From: Rhodococcus sp. B50
Lineage (GTDB): Bacteria > Actinomycetota > Actinomycetes > Mycobacteriales > Mycobacteriaceae
DNA length: 64,000 nt
Reading direction: 5' to 3'
Assembly: GCF_013602415.1 (NCBI RefSeq)
Contig: NZ_WPAG02000002.1
Span: 4,157,480-4,221,479 of the forward strand
This document shows, piece after piece, positions 50,500 through 59,696 of the stretch (its first letter is position 1; every line of letters starts with the position of its first letter). The position numbers were made by a program, and so were the translations under genes. The notes under the pieces were generated by a model. That model saw only the letters and a program-made list of their open reading frames with translations, was not told the origin of the DNA and did no database searches.

Positions 50500-51495
50500 A
50501 TGGCCGACCCGATATCGAGTACGGACCGGAACATGTCCTGTCGCGTCACCGTGGTCGCCGACGACGGAGTGCCGTTGGCCGCCACGGTGACCGGCCCGCG
50601 GGATGCGGATCTGACACTCGTGTGCCTGCACGGGCACTGCCAGGACGCCGCGAGCTGGGATGCCGTCTGCGATGGCGTGGACGTGCGGGACGTCCGCATC
50701 GTCCGCTACGACCAGCGAGGACACGGTCGTTCCGGGACGGGTGACGCAACCGGCTGCACGGTCTCGGGACTGTCGGACGATCTCGACGTGGTGCTCCGGA
50801 CCCTCGTTCCGGACGGGCCGGTGGTGCTGGCCGGATATTCGATGGGCGGCATGGTCGCACTGTCCTACGCCCGTCATCACCCCGACACCATCGGTGACCG
50901 CATCGTGGGCGTCGGCCTGATCGCCACCGCCGCATCGGGACTCGCGGACGGGGGTGTCGGGCGCTATCTACGCCATCCCGCCGCATCCATCGTGCACCGG
51001 GCGGTCTCGCGCGTACCTCGCGTGATGGAACTGTCGAAGCGCGCCGGAGGTCGCGTGTGCACGGTCGCCGCCCGCAGGCGCACGGCGGAGTCCTGGCTAC
51101 GGGTGGTCGGGTCGGCGCTGTCGAACGAGACGTCGGTCGTCACCTGGTCGCGGCTGCTGGCCGACTTCGCGGTCCTCGACGAGTCCGCCGCTCTCGCCGT
51201 GCTCGCGAGAGTGCCGGTGGTGGTTGCGGCGGGCACGGAGGACGTCTTCGTGCCCTTGTCGCTGTCGGAGGCAATGGCGGCCCGGCTGCCGCACTCCGAC
51301 CTCGTGCGGTTCGTCGGTGCCGGTCATCGCGTGCTCGCCGAGCGGCCCGAGGACGTCGCCCGCGCACTGTCGGACCTGCTCGGGCAAGTGCTCCTGGGGA
51401 GCCCTGCCGCTACCGCTCAGCGCCCATCGATCGCTACCGCTCAGCCCACATCGATCGCTACCGCTCAGCGCGAACCGACAAGGGCCGCGTCCTGA
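50500..51495 (+). CDS. Alpha/beta hydrolase
   Basis: The 331-residue hydrolase has the oxyanion region LVCLHGHCQDAASWD, RYDQRGHGRSG, the nucleophile elbow AGYSMGGMVAL with the Ser near residue 119, an Asp in AGTEDVFVPL near 248 and the catalytic His in VGAGHRVLAE near 277. I chose the ATG at 50500 with CAGGAGG upstream; an upstream GTG at 50458 is open. The C-terminal tail repeats SIATAQ, encoded by a 24-bp tandem repeat. It overlaps the convergent MFS gene by 31 bases. Substrate unknown; an ester or lactone is typical. Confidence 0.88.
   Translation: MADPISSTDRNMSCRVTVVADDGVPLAATVTGPRDADLTLVCLHGHCQDAASWDAVCDGVDVRDVRIVRYDQRGHGRSGTGDATGCTVSGLSDDLDVVLRTLVPDGPVVLAGYSMGGMVALSYARHHPDTIGDRIVGVGLIATAASGLADGGVGRYLRHPAASIVHRAVSRVPRVMELSKRAGGRVCTVAARRRTAESWLRVVGSALSNETSVVTWSRLLADFAVLDESAALAVLARVPVVVAAGTEDVFVPLSLSEAMAARLPHSDLVRFVGAGHRVLAERPEDVARALSDLLGQVLLGSPAATAQRPSIATAQPTSIATAQREPTRAAS
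51408..51469. repeat. 24-bp tandem repeat at a convergent gene junction
   Basis: CGCTACCGCTCAGC recurs at 51408, 51432 and 51456 with a 24-base period; the intervening 10 bases are similar but not identical. It encodes the repeated ATAQ at the hydrolase C-terminus. The opposite-strand MFS stop codon (51465-51467) lies in copy 3. Confidence 0.9.
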
Positions 51496-52640
51496 TCGGC
51501 GATCAGCTTCTTTGGGACGAGCGCGAGCACGAGCAGGACCACCGCGATCGCGAAGCACGCCACGAATCCCACCTGTGGCGCGGCGAGCGAGATGACGAAG
51601 GGCACCGCGAAGCCCAGATAGATCAGGCAGTAGAAGACGGCGACGGTCTGCGCCAGTTCGTCGGAGGGCGCGATGTTCTCGACGGTGACGAGGCCGGAGA
51701 CGAGCAGCATGCCGTAACCCCCGCCCAGGAAGACGGCGGTGACGAGGACGGCGAGTACCGCTCCCGGACCGTCCACGAGCACCGCGACAGCGGCCGAGAC
51801 GAAGCCCAGGACACCGAGGCCCACCCCGGTCCACACCCCGCGATCCTCCCCGTGCCGGGTGATGCGCCGGGCCACGGGCTGGATCAATGCACCGGTGAGC
51901 AGGGTCAGTGCGGCGACCACACCGGTGAACGCGACGGCCACACTGTCCACCCGATCCGACACGATCGGCGGCATCGTGGCGAACGAGACGGTTGCGCATC
52001 CGAAGACCCACGGAGCCCAGGGGACGACACCCCATCGGAAGCGTGGGGACGACAGGCTCGACAGGCGCCACGAACCCTGCACGGTGCGGGGTCGGTGAGC
52101 ATCGGGGACGGCCCATACCAGCGCCAGCGCGACCACCATCAGGGCGATGTGCACCAGATAGGGCAGACGGTCGGGGGCGGGCAGCCACTGCGCGATCAGA
52201 CCGGCGAACAGGGCACCGCTGCCGAATCCCGCCGACAGCGAGACGGCGGCCCGGCGTGCTCCCACGCCCGGTCCCTCGCTGAGTTCCTTCATCCAGGCCG
52301 TGCCCGCTCCGAACGCCATCCCGGACGCCAATCCGGCGAGGACCCGGCCGAGATAGAGCAGGGCGGGGATGTCGGCGCCGATGAGCAGAACGATCGACGA
52401 CACGACGCTCACCGGGATCATCGCCCGGATCACCGGGCGGCGGCCGATCCTGTCGGCCACCCGCCCGAAGTAGAGCAGGGCGGGGATCAACCCCACGATG
52501 TAGGACCCGAGCATGGCGGTGAACGACCCGCTGCCGAGTCCGAGGTGATCGCGGTAGACCAGTTGCATCGGAGCGAACTGATTGGCACCCCAGCTCACCG
52601 CGAACACGGCGAACGCGAGACGAGCCCAGGACGGAATCAT
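51465..52640 (-). CDS. MFS transporter
   Basis: The 391-residue protein has about 12 hydrophobic segments with the MFS loop GRVADRIGRRPVIRAM between helices 2 and 3 (57-72), and a second-half loop with ARRITRHGEDRG. It is of the short, single-gene type related to sugar or drug exporters; substrate and direction are not clear. The N-terminus MIPSWARLAFAVFAVSWGANQ places helix 1 at the start. It is convergent with the hydrolase gene, overlapping it by 31 bases, and divergent from the amidase gene. No regulator is adjacent. Confidence 0.85.
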   Translation of the reverse strand: MIPSWARLAFAVFAVSWGANQFAPMQLVYRDHLGLGSGSFTAMLGSYIVGLIPALLYFGRVADRIGRRPVIRAMIPVSVVSSIVLLIGADIPALLYLGRVLAGLASGMAFGAGTAWMKELSEGPGVGARRAAVSLSAGFGSGALFAGLIAQWLPAPDRLPYLVHIALMVVALALVWAVPDAHRPRTVQGSWRLSSLSSPRFRWGVVPWAPWVFGCATVSFATMPPIVSDRVDSVAVAFTGVVAALTLLTGALIQPVARRITRHGEDRGVWTGVGLGVLGFVSAAVAVLVDGPGAVLAVLVTAVFLGGGYGMLLVSGLVTVENIAPSDELAQTVAVFYCLIYLGFAVPFVISLAAPQVGFVACFAIAVVLLVLALVPKKLIADQDAALVGSR

Positions 52641-52781
52641 TCCCCGATCCTCTCAGGCCGGGTTCGGCGGAAAAGTATCAACTCTTCACACCGCGGCGAC
52701 CGCCTTCCTGTGGAGTGTGGACGTAGGAGGGGCCCGGAGTCGACCATAGCGTTCTCGTCGAACGCAGACGAAGGAGGGCCA

Positions 52782-54179
52782 GTGGCGGTAGACGGTCGAT
52801 CCCCGACGCTCGACACCGAGCGCACCGGCACGTGGACCGGCGCCGACGCGCGGTCGATTGCCGCCAAGGTCCGCAGCCGCGAGGTCACCGCCCGTCGGGT
52901 CGTCGAAGACCACCTCGCACTGATCGCCGCGCAGAACCCGCTTCTCAACGCGATCGTCACCGTCGCAGCGGACCATTCCCTCGCCGAGGCCGACGCCCTC
53001 GACCAGCGCCTCGATCGCGGCGACGCGGCCGGTCCCCTCGCGGGGGTGCCGTTCACCGTCAAGGACCTCATCGCCACGACAGGCGTGCGCACGACGGCCG
53101 CCTCACGGGCGCTGGCCGGCAACGTCCCCAGCGTCGACGCACCTGCCGTCGCCGCGATGAAGGCGGCCGGTGCGATCCTCGTCGGCAAGACCAACACGCC
53201 CGAATTCGGGACCTCCGGACTCACCGACAACGAGATGTTCGGACCGACGGTCAGCCCGCTCGGCAGTCCCGACTCGCCGCGCTCACCCGGCGGATCCAGC
53301 GGGGGCGAAGCGGCGTCGATCGCGTCGGGCATGAGTGTCCTCGGACTGGGCACCGACTTCGGCGGGTCGGTGCGCTGGCCCGCGCACTGCGCCGGCCTGT
53401 GCTCGATCCGCCCCACCGTGGGGCGGGTCTCCGCGGACGGCCAGTACCCGGGGGTGCTCGTCGGCGACCACGTGCGGGCCAATCCCGCGACGGTGCACGG
53501 CACGCTGCAGACCCTCGGCCCCATGGCACGGAACCTCGACGACCTCGTCCTTGCGCTGCGCGTGATCTCCGAGCCGCACATCGCGTGGACGGACCCGTCG
53601 ACGGTCGACGTCGACGCGCTGACGATCACCTGGGCCGCCGGGGAGGGCACCGTCCCCGTCGCCGACGAGATCGTGGGCGCCGTCCGGGAGAGCGCGCGTC
53701 GACTCGGTGCGCGTCCGTACCGAGGGTCGGCGCTGACCGAGGGAAACGACTTGTTCGGGCGGTTGCGAGCCACTCAGACCCACACCGACATCGACGCGTT
53801 GGGGAGCGCAGACCGATTCGGTGCCGTCATCCGCGACCTGCTGTCCACGGCGGGCCGCGCGGAGCAACGGGAGGTGGAGGACCTCTGGGCGCAGCGCACC
53901 GCGCTCGTCCATCGGCTGCTCGACGAGATGGGCGATGTGCTGGTGCTGCCGGTCGCATCCATCAGCGCGCCCCCGCTCGGTCTCGAGCGTTTCAGCGTCG
54001 ACGATCGGCTGCTCACCTGGCAGGAGGCGTTGGCGAGCTGCCGCACGATCAGTGTCACCGGGTTCCCGTCCGTCGTCGTCCCCGTCGGGCGGACGAGCGA
54101 CGGCATGCCCATCGGTGTACAGATCGTCGCGCGCCCCTTCCACGACCATGTCGCGCTGGCCGTCGCCGCGCGTCTGTGA
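52782..54179 (+). CDS. Amidase (amidase-signature family)
   Basis: The 465-residue hydrolase starts at a GTG with AAGGAGG upstream. The catalytic Ser-cisSer-Lys triad is visible: Lys94 (FTVKDLI), Ser172 (GGSSGGEAAS) and Ser196 (GTDFGGSVRWPA). It cleaves a small amide or carbamoyl compound. It lies 57 bases before an XdhC gene and appears to be the first gene of the N-heterocycle cluster, so it may act after ring opening. Long reading frames on the opposite strand here are shadows. GatA of the tRNA-dependent pathway is unlikely because GatB and GatC genes are absent. Confidence 0.9.
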   Translation: MAVDGRSPTLDTERTGTWTGADARSIAAKVRSREVTARRVVEDHLALIAAQNPLLNAIVTVAADHSLAEADALDQRLDRGDAAGPLAGVPFTVKDLIATTGVRTTAASRALAGNVPSVDAPAVAAMKAAGAILVGKTNTPEFGTSGLTDNEMFGPTVSPLGSPDSPRSPGGSSGGEAASIASGMSVLGLGTDFGGSVRWPAHCAGLCSIRPTVGRVSADGQYPGVLVGDHVRANPATVHGTLQTLGPMARNLDDLVLALRVISEPHIAWTDPSTVDVDALTITWAAGEGTVPVADEIVGAVRESARRLGARPYRGSALTEGNDLFGRLRATQTHTDIDALGSADRFGAVIRDLLSTAGRAEQREVEDLWAQRTALVHRLLDEMGDVLVLPVASISAPPLGLERFSVDDRLLTWQEALASCRTISVTGFPSVVVPVGRTSDGMPIGVQIVARPFHDHVALAVAARL

Positions 54180-54236
54180 CACGCCTGCTGTGGCATGACT
54201 GCTGTGACATGACCGAAAGGACCGAAGGAGGTCGCT

Positions 54237-55331
54237 GTGCGGGACATTCTCGACGAGCTGTCGCGGTGGTTCGACGACGGTGAGGCGTTCGCGCTGGCGA
54301 CCGTCGTGCGCACCTGGAAGTCGTCGCCGCGCGAACCCGGCGCCGCGATGGCCGTCTCGCAGTCCGGCGAGGTGGTGGGCAGCGTCTCGGGAGGGTGCAT
54401 CGAAGGTGCCCTGTACGACATCGCGGGCGAGGCGCTCGCCGACGGACACGCGCGGACCGAAGTCTTCCGCGTCACCGATGACGACGCCTTCGGCGTGGGT
54501 CTGACCTGCGGCGGCACCATCGAGGTATTCGTGCAGCGCGTCGATGCCGCCACCTACCCGGAGTTTGCGGAGGTGGCGCGACGGATCGGTGTGGGGGAAC
54601 CGGTCGCGGTGGTGACCGACCGTGAGCCCGTCGCACATCGGGTGATCACGCTCGACGGGGACGGACCCGAGACCGAGGTTCGTCTGCGTCTCGCGCAGGG
54701 CGAGTCGGAGGTGTACGTCGACGAGGAGCGTTCGCAGATCGTGGAGATCTTCGCGCCGCGGCCGCGGATGTACATTTTCGGCGCCATCGACTTCGCGTCC
54801 GCTCTGTGCACGCTGGGGAAGTTCGCCGGCTACCGGGTGACGGTGATCGACGCCCGCCCGGTCTTCGCCACTCCCGCACGTTTCCCCGACGCCGACGAGA
54901 TCGTGGTGACGTGGCCGCACGTCTTCCTCGAGTCGGCACCGATCGACCCGACCACCGTTGTCGCGGTCCTCACCCACGACGAGAAGTTCGACATTCCGCT
55001 GCTCGAACGTGCGCTCCGGTGCGATGCCGGATACATCGGGGCGATGGGCAGCCGATCCACGCACGAGCGCAGGGTCGCGCTGTTGCGCGAGGCCGGTCTG
55101 TCGGCGGACGAGTTGGCGCGACTGCACTCGCCCATCGGCCTCGATCTCGGCGCGCGCACACCGGAGGAGACGGCGGTGTCGATCCTCGCCGAGATCCTCG
55201 TGAGCACTCGCGGGGCCACCGGGCGCAGCCTCGCGGCACTGCGCGGACCCATCCACCGGGTGCCGACGGGACGCGCTGCCCGACCTGCGGCTTGTCCGCC
55301 CGCGATTGACGGTGTTGCCGCAGCCCTCTAA
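54237..55331 (+). CDS. XdhC-family molybdenum hydroxylase maturation factor
   Basis: The 364-residue protein has the XdhC N-domain (FALATVVRTWKSSPREPGAAMAV, SGGCIEGALY, LTCGGTIEVFV) and the C-terminal Rossmann domain (RMYIFGAIDFASALCTLGKFAGYRVTVIDAR split near 175-205; YIGAMGSR near 262). XdhC binds molybdenum cofactor, supports sulfuration, and loads it into hydroxylases. It starts at a GTG with GAAGGAGG upstream. Its natural client is the molybdenum hydroxylase encoded 4 kb downstream. The cysteines in SGGC and LTCGG are typical metal or cofactor contacts. Confidence 0.9.
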   Translation: MRDILDELSRWFDDGEAFALATVVRTWKSSPREPGAAMAVSQSGEVVGSVSGGCIEGALYDIAGEALADGHARTEVFRVTDDDAFGVGLTCGGTIEVFVQRVDAATYPEFAEVARRIGVGEPVAVVTDREPVAHRVITLDGDGPETEVRLRLAQGESEVYVDEERSQIVEIFAPRPRMYIFGAIDFASALCTLGKFAGYRVTVIDARPVFATPARFPDADEIVVTWPHVFLESAPIDPTTVVAVLTHDEKFDIPLLERALRCDAGYIGAMGSRSTHERRVALLREAGLSADELARLHSPIGLDLGARTPEETAVSILAEILVSTRGATGRSLAALRGPIHRVPTGRAARPAACPPAIDGVAAAL

Positions 55332-55385
55332 TGTCACGTGTCTCCCGATCGGGGGTGAACGACTGGCAGGTGGACGGGTATTGCT

Positions 55386-57068
55386 GTGACGGTGCGCAAG
55401 GCTGGGAAACCGGAACACAGCGCAGCCGAACCGGCGCGCAGCGCAGCGGTCCCATTCGGACCCTGCCCGGTCGCCGACGTCGTCTCCTCGGGTTTCCTCG
55501 TCGCACCGAAGGTGGTCGCCGGCGACGTTTCCACGGCGCGCGCCGTCACCGATGTCGCGGTGATGATGCTCCCGGAGATCGGGCCGTGGCTGCGTCCGGG
55601 ACTGTTGCTCGTCACCTCCACCACGGTGCTCACACGACTCGCGGTGCCGATCGCGAGCTTCCTGGCACGACTGGACCGGAACGAAGTCTCGGCGCTCGTG
55701 GTCCGGCTCGACGCCGGACATCCGCTGCCGCAGGGCCTCACGGACGACGTTCTCTTCCCGGTGCTGACGACGCCGGAGGACGTCGTCGCAGACCATCGGC
55801 TCGCGCACGGACTTCGCGAGATGGCGGTCGCTCAGGTGGAGGCGGTGTTCGAGGCGGATCACCTCCGTCGTGGGCTGCTCGAGATCGTCATGGCGGGTGG
55901 TGGGCACAGGGCGCTCGCCGAGGGCATTGCGCGCCGGCTCGGCGGGGCGGTCCTGATCACCACCCCCGACGGCCGGCAGACCTACAGGGCCGGAAAGGAA
56001 TCCGACTTCGCCTGGTTGTCGTCGACGGCGGCCGTCGACCCGACGGGCCGGGTGCGGACCGATTCGATCGAGGGCGGGCTGGGGTTGCACCGCTTCGGCG
56101 ACGAGTACGTGGCGATCGCGGCGATCTCCGCCAACGGCGTCGACCACGGGCGGCTCGTATTCTTCTGTCCCTCACGTGGTCTCTCCGCGCCGGATCTGTA
56201 TCTCGTGGAGCAGGCGGCGACGGTGTGCGCGCTCGTCGTCAGTCGTGAGCTCGCGGTCTCGGCGGTCGAGGAGAAACACCGGGCCAACTTCGTCCGGGAC
56301 CTGTTGCGCGGCCGTGCCGGTGAGCCCGAGCAGGTGATCGTGCACGCCCAGATGTTCGGCTGGAATCTCGACCGCCCGGTCGTGGTGGTCGCCGTCGAAC
56401 CCGATCGCGTGGACGACGATTCGCCGGCGACACCGGCCCGCTTGCCGGTGGTGGAACGGCAGGCCCGAGCGTTCGCGGGTGCGCTGGCCGGTCGCGACTC
56501 CGGAGCGTCCGTCACGGCGCTGGCGACCGAGACCGTCGTGCTCATGGGGGAGGGCAGCGACACCATGACCCTGGTGCACGAACTCGTCGCCCAGGTGCGC
56601 GGAGCCGGTGGGGGAGGCCGACGACCGTTCGGGGTCGGGGTCTCGCGTGCGTCGTCATCCACCGACGACCTGCCGACGCTCTACGCCCAGGCGCGCACGG
56701 CACTCGAGGTGGGACGCAAGATATCCGGGCCGTGGGCGGTGACCCATTTCGACGATCTGGGTGTGTACCGGTTGCTGAGCCTCGTCGAGGACACCGAAGA
56801 ACTCGAGTCGTTCGCGCGCGAGACGCTCAAGGAACTGACCGACGGCACGGCGGAGGCACAGGACATGTGCCGCACCCTCGAGGTGCTCCTCGCCACCAAC
56901 ATCAACATCGCAGAAGCCGCCCGCCAGTTACATTTTCATTACAACACCCTGCGGTATCGCGTAGCGAAACTCGAAAAGATCCTCGGTCCCTTCACTGAAC
57001 AGCCCGAACTCCGATTGGACCTTTCGCTCGCGCTCAAGATCATCGCGATGCGTGGAATCGATTCCTGA
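55386..57068 (+). CDS. PucR-family transcriptional regulator
   Basis: The 560-residue protein has an N-terminal PucR domain (VVAGDVSTARAVTDV; LRPGLLLVTSTTV), a central GGDEF-like/CdaR-type region with VVVAVEPDRVDDD, and a C-terminal helix-turn-helix TNINIAEAARQLHFHYNTLRYRVAKLEKILG split over residues 508-540. PucR regulators commonly control purine, hydantoin and other nitrogen-compound catabolism. It starts at a GTG and sits between XdhC and a purine/pyrimidine-type permease, so it probably activates the flanking transporter and hydroxylase genes. The effector is unknown. Confidence 0.9.
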   Translation: MTVRKAGKPEHSAAEPARSAAVPFGPCPVADVVSSGFLVAPKVVAGDVSTARAVTDVAVMMLPEIGPWLRPGLLLVTSTTVLTRLAVPIASFLARLDRNEVSALVVRLDAGHPLPQGLTDDVLFPVLTTPEDVVADHRLAHGLREMAVAQVEAVFEADHLRRGLLEIVMAGGGHRALAEGIARRLGGAVLITTPDGRQTYRAGKESDFAWLSSTAAVDPTGRVRTDSIEGGLGLHRFGDEYVAIAAISANGVDHGRLVFFCPSRGLSAPDLYLVEQAATVCALVVSRELAVSAVEEKHRANFVRDLLRGRAGEPEQVIVHAQMFGWNLDRPVVVVAVEPDRVDDDSPATPARLPVVERQARAFAGALAGRDSGASVTALATETVVLMGEGSDTMTLVHELVAQVRGAGGGGRRPFGVGVSRASSSTDDLPTLYAQARTALEVGRKISGPWAVTHFDDLGVYRLLSLVEDTEELESFARETLKELTDGTAEAQDMCRTLEVLLATNINIAEAARQLHFHYNTLRYRVAKLEKILGPFTEQPELRLDLSLALKIIAMRGIDS

Positions 57069-57245
57069 CGATCAACCACCGATCTTGCCAATTTCGGAAG
57101 GTTGCTCCTGGCAGAATCCTCCCACGCCGGGCCGGAGCTGCTCCGTTAGCGTTTGCGGCTACCGAAGTACACGTGTGATCGGCAACACAGGCGTAACAAT
57201 CCACGTGAACTCTATCGGCACCCACACCCTGCTGAAAGGTCCGAT

Positions 57246-58694
57246 ATGCCCATCTGGACAGTGCACGGAGACGGCAAGAACATAGAACCGGGACAGGTCG
57301 TGGCGCCGATGGAGCGCCTGAGTTGGGGTCGCACCATCGGTCTGGGCGGCCAACACGTGGTGTCGATGTTCGGCGCCACCTTCGTCTTCCCCATCATCAT
57401 GGGTCTCAACCCGCAGCTCGCGGTCATGCTTTCAGGCTTCTGCACCCTGTTCTTCCTCGCTGTCGTCAAGGGCCGGATTCCCAGCTATCTCGGCACCTCC
57501 GCCGCCTTCGTCGGTGGCATCGCCGCGATCTATGCCCAGGGTGGGTCCCCCTCGGAGGTCACCGGCGCGATCATGGTCTCGGGGCTCGTGCTTGCCGCGG
57601 TCGGTGTGGTGATCCATTTCCTCGGCGGCTCGCTGGTGTTCAAGATCCTGCCGCCGGTGGTCACCGGTGCGGTGGTCATGCTCATCGGTTTCAACCTGGC
57701 GCCGGTGGTGGCCGGCACCTACTGGCCGCAGGACCAGTGGGTGGCATTGACCGTGATGGTCGCGCTGATCGTGGGCAGTGTCGTGTTGCGCGGATTCCTC
57801 GGCCGCATCGCCATTTTCCTGGCACTGCTGTTCGGTTACGCACTGTCCTGGATCCTCGACCGGATCAGCGGACCGATCACCTCCTACGATGCCGGTGCCG
57901 ACGCCGTCACCGAACACTTCCGCGTGAACTGGGAAGGTGTTGCGTCCGCGCCGTGGTTCGGCCTGCCCCCGTTCACGGACGAGGCCGCCGGCGTCGTCGG
58001 CATCCATGCCCCGTCGTTCAGCCTCACCTTCATCGTGCTCGTCCTGCCCGGCGTCATCGCCCTGATCGCGGAGAACGCCGGACACGTCAAGGCGGTCGCC
58101 GAGATCACCAAGACCGACCTCGACCCCATGATGGGGCGCGCACTGGCCGGTGACGGTCTCGCCACCGCCCTCGCCACCGGTGTCGGCGGCTCGCCGACGA
58201 CGACCTACGCGGAGAACATCGGCGTCATGGCCGCGACCCGCGTGTACTCGACGGCTGCCTACGCGGCAGCCGGCGTCATCGCCATGCTCCTCGGCTTCTC
58301 CCCGAAGTTCGGCGCGGTCATCTCCGCGACTCCGGGTGGCGTCCTCGGCGGCATCACCGTGGTCCTCTACGGCATCATCGGCCTGCTCGGCGCCAAGATC
58401 TGGAAGGAGAACGGCGTCGACTTCGGTGACCCGCGCAACCTCATGCCCGTCGCGGCCGGCCTGATCATCGCGATCGGCGACACCAGCCTCCAGTTCACCG
58501 ACACGTTCTCGCTGAGCGGTATCGCGCTGGGCACCATCGTCGTGATCGGTCTCTACCACCTGTGCCGGGTCATCGCCCCCAAGGACATCGCACCCGAAGA
58601 CCCCGGAACTCCCCCCGAACAGGGAGAACCGGTCCGAACGGAGCCCGACCCCGACGGGGAGAGCGGCGCGGGAAGGGTGAAGGAGTTCGCGTGA
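57246..58694 (+). CDS. Uracil/xanthine permease (NCS2-type)
   Basis: The 482-residue protein has about 14 hydrophobic segments with the NCS2 motifs GLGGQHVVSMFGATFVFP near the first helix, ALIAENAGHVKAVAEIT near 278 (charged half-helix), and GGSPTTTYAENIGVMAATRV near 315, which forms the substrate site. It imports a nucleobase or similar N-heterocycle with protons. GAAAGG precedes the ATG at 57246. It is followed by the molybdenum hydroxylase operon. Which base it takes is not decided. The cytoplasmic tail is acidic and Pro-rich. Confidence 0.9.
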   Translation: MPIWTVHGDGKNIEPGQVVAPMERLSWGRTIGLGGQHVVSMFGATFVFPIIMGLNPQLAVMLSGFCTLFFLAVVKGRIPSYLGTSAAFVGGIAAIYAQGGSPSEVTGAIMVSGLVLAAVGVVIHFLGGSLVFKILPPVVTGAVVMLIGFNLAPVVAGTYWPQDQWVALTVMVALIVGSVVLRGFLGRIAIFLALLFGYALSWILDRISGPITSYDAGADAVTEHFRVNWEGVASAPWFGLPPFTDEAAGVVGIHAPSFSLTFIVLVLPGVIALIAENAGHVKAVAEITKTDLDPMMGRALAGDGLATALATGVGGSPTTTYAENIGVMAATRVYSTAAYAAAGVIAMLLGFSPKFGAVISATPGGVLGGITVVLYGIIGLLGAKIWKENGVDFGDPRNLMPVAAGLIIAIGDTSLQFTDTFSLSGIALGTIVVIGLYHLCRVIAPKDIAPEDPGTPPEQGEPVRTEPDPDGESGAGRVKEFA

Positions 58695-58721
58695 CCTCTA
58701 TTACATCTGACATTGTCGAGC

Positions 58722-58737
58722 GGTGAGCTTTGTCACT
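58722..58737. promoter_or_regulatory. CRP-like site before the molybdenum hydroxylase operon
   Basis: GTGA-N6-TCAC symmetry (GGTGAGCTTTGTCACT) lies 44 bases before the FAD-subunit start and fits the CRP/GlxR core. A weaker match (TGTGA-N6-ACACA) lies at 57174-57189 before the permease. Together they hint at cAMP or CRP-family control of the uptake and hydroxylase genes. Chance occurrence is possible. Confidence 0.4.
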
Positions 58738-58781
58738 TCTCCACGAAACGTCGATCGCACTATGCGGGCAGGATCTGTCGA

Positions 58782-59696
58782 ATGAAACCGTCGCCACTCA
58801 CCTATCACCGACCGCGGTCGATCGACGAAGCCTGCGAGATCCTCGCAGGGGTCGCGCACGAGGGCAAAGTGCTCGCCGGTGGCCAGTCACTGATTCCGCT
58901 GCTGTCGATGCGCCTGGCGGCACCGGCTCACCTCGTGGACATCGGCTCGATCCCCTGCCTCGACGCGATCTCCGCCTCGCCGGAACTCGGCGTCACCTTC
59001 GACGCGCTCACCACCCACGCAGCGCTTGAATCCGCTCCGACGGTCGCGCAGGTCCAGCCCCTGCTGGGCCGCGCGCTCCGGCTGGTGGCACACCCGACCA
59101 TCCGCAATCGCGGAACGACCGTCGGTTCGATCGTCCACGCCGATCCGTCCGCGGAGATGCCGGCCGTGCTGTCGCTGCTCGGCGGCACGCTCACCGTCCG
59201 CTCCGTGCGCGGAGTCCGGCAGATCCCCGCCGGCGAACTCTTCGCCGGACCGCTCGAATCGACCCTCGAGGCCGACGAGATCGCGACCAGCGTGACGGTG
59301 CCGGCGGCGCGTCCGGGCACCGGCACCGCCATCGACGAGATCGCGCGACGCCACGGCGACTACGCCCTCGTCGGCGTGGTCGCGCAGGTGGAGGTCGAGG
59401 ACGGAGCGGTGACGTCCGCCCGGATGACCTACGTCTCCGCCGGAGAGCTCGGGCAGGTCGTCGACTACACCGACATCCTGCGCGGGGCCTCGGCGCACGA
59501 CGAGCGCGACCCGCTCTGGCAGCAGGTCGGGGAGAAGGCACGCGAGACCGTCGAGACGGAAGCGGACATCCACGCCACCGACCGCTACCGGTCGCAGCTG
59601 GTGGCAGCACTGACCGGCCGTGTCGGGTTCGCGGCCGCACAGGACGCCGTCCGCGACGACACACGGGTACCGACGCACACGGGAGGAAGTCGATGA
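58782..59696 (+). CDS. Molybdenum hydroxylase FAD-binding (medium) subunit
   Basis: The 304-residue protein has the vanillyl-alcohol-oxidase-type FAD loops of the CoxM/XdhB group: GKVLAGGQSLIPLLSMRL near 30-47 and AHPTIRNRGTTVGSIVHADPSAEM near 105-128, followed by the C-terminal CO-dehydrogenase flavoprotein domain. It takes electrons from the iron-sulfur subunit and passes them to an acceptor. The missing YxxP-type NAD contacts suggest a dehydrogenase or oxidase rather than classical xanthine dehydrogenase, though this is not conclusive. Its end overlaps the [2Fe-2S] subunit by four bases. Confidence 0.92.
   Translation: MKPSPLTYHRPRSIDEACEILAGVAHEGKVLAGGQSLIPLLSMRLAAPAHLVDIGSIPCLDAISASPELGVTFDALTTHAALESAPTVAQVQPLLGRALRLVAHPTIRNRGTTVGSIVHADPSAEMPAVLSLLGGTLTVRSVRGVRQIPAGELFAGPLESTLEADEIATSVTVPAARPGTGTAIDEIARRHGDYALVGVVAQVEVEDGAVTSARMTYVSAGELGQVVDYTDILRGASAHDERDPLWQQVGEKARETVETEADIHATDRYRSQLVAALTGRVGFAAAQDAVRDDTRVPTHTGGSR

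Noticed and set aside
53283-56147. Open frame of 954 codons on the minus strand across amidase, XdhC and the PucR start
   Set aside because: It is antisense to three genes with intact catalytic motifs, is rich in Arg/Asp/Gly, and has no domain. It is a GC-driven shadow frame.
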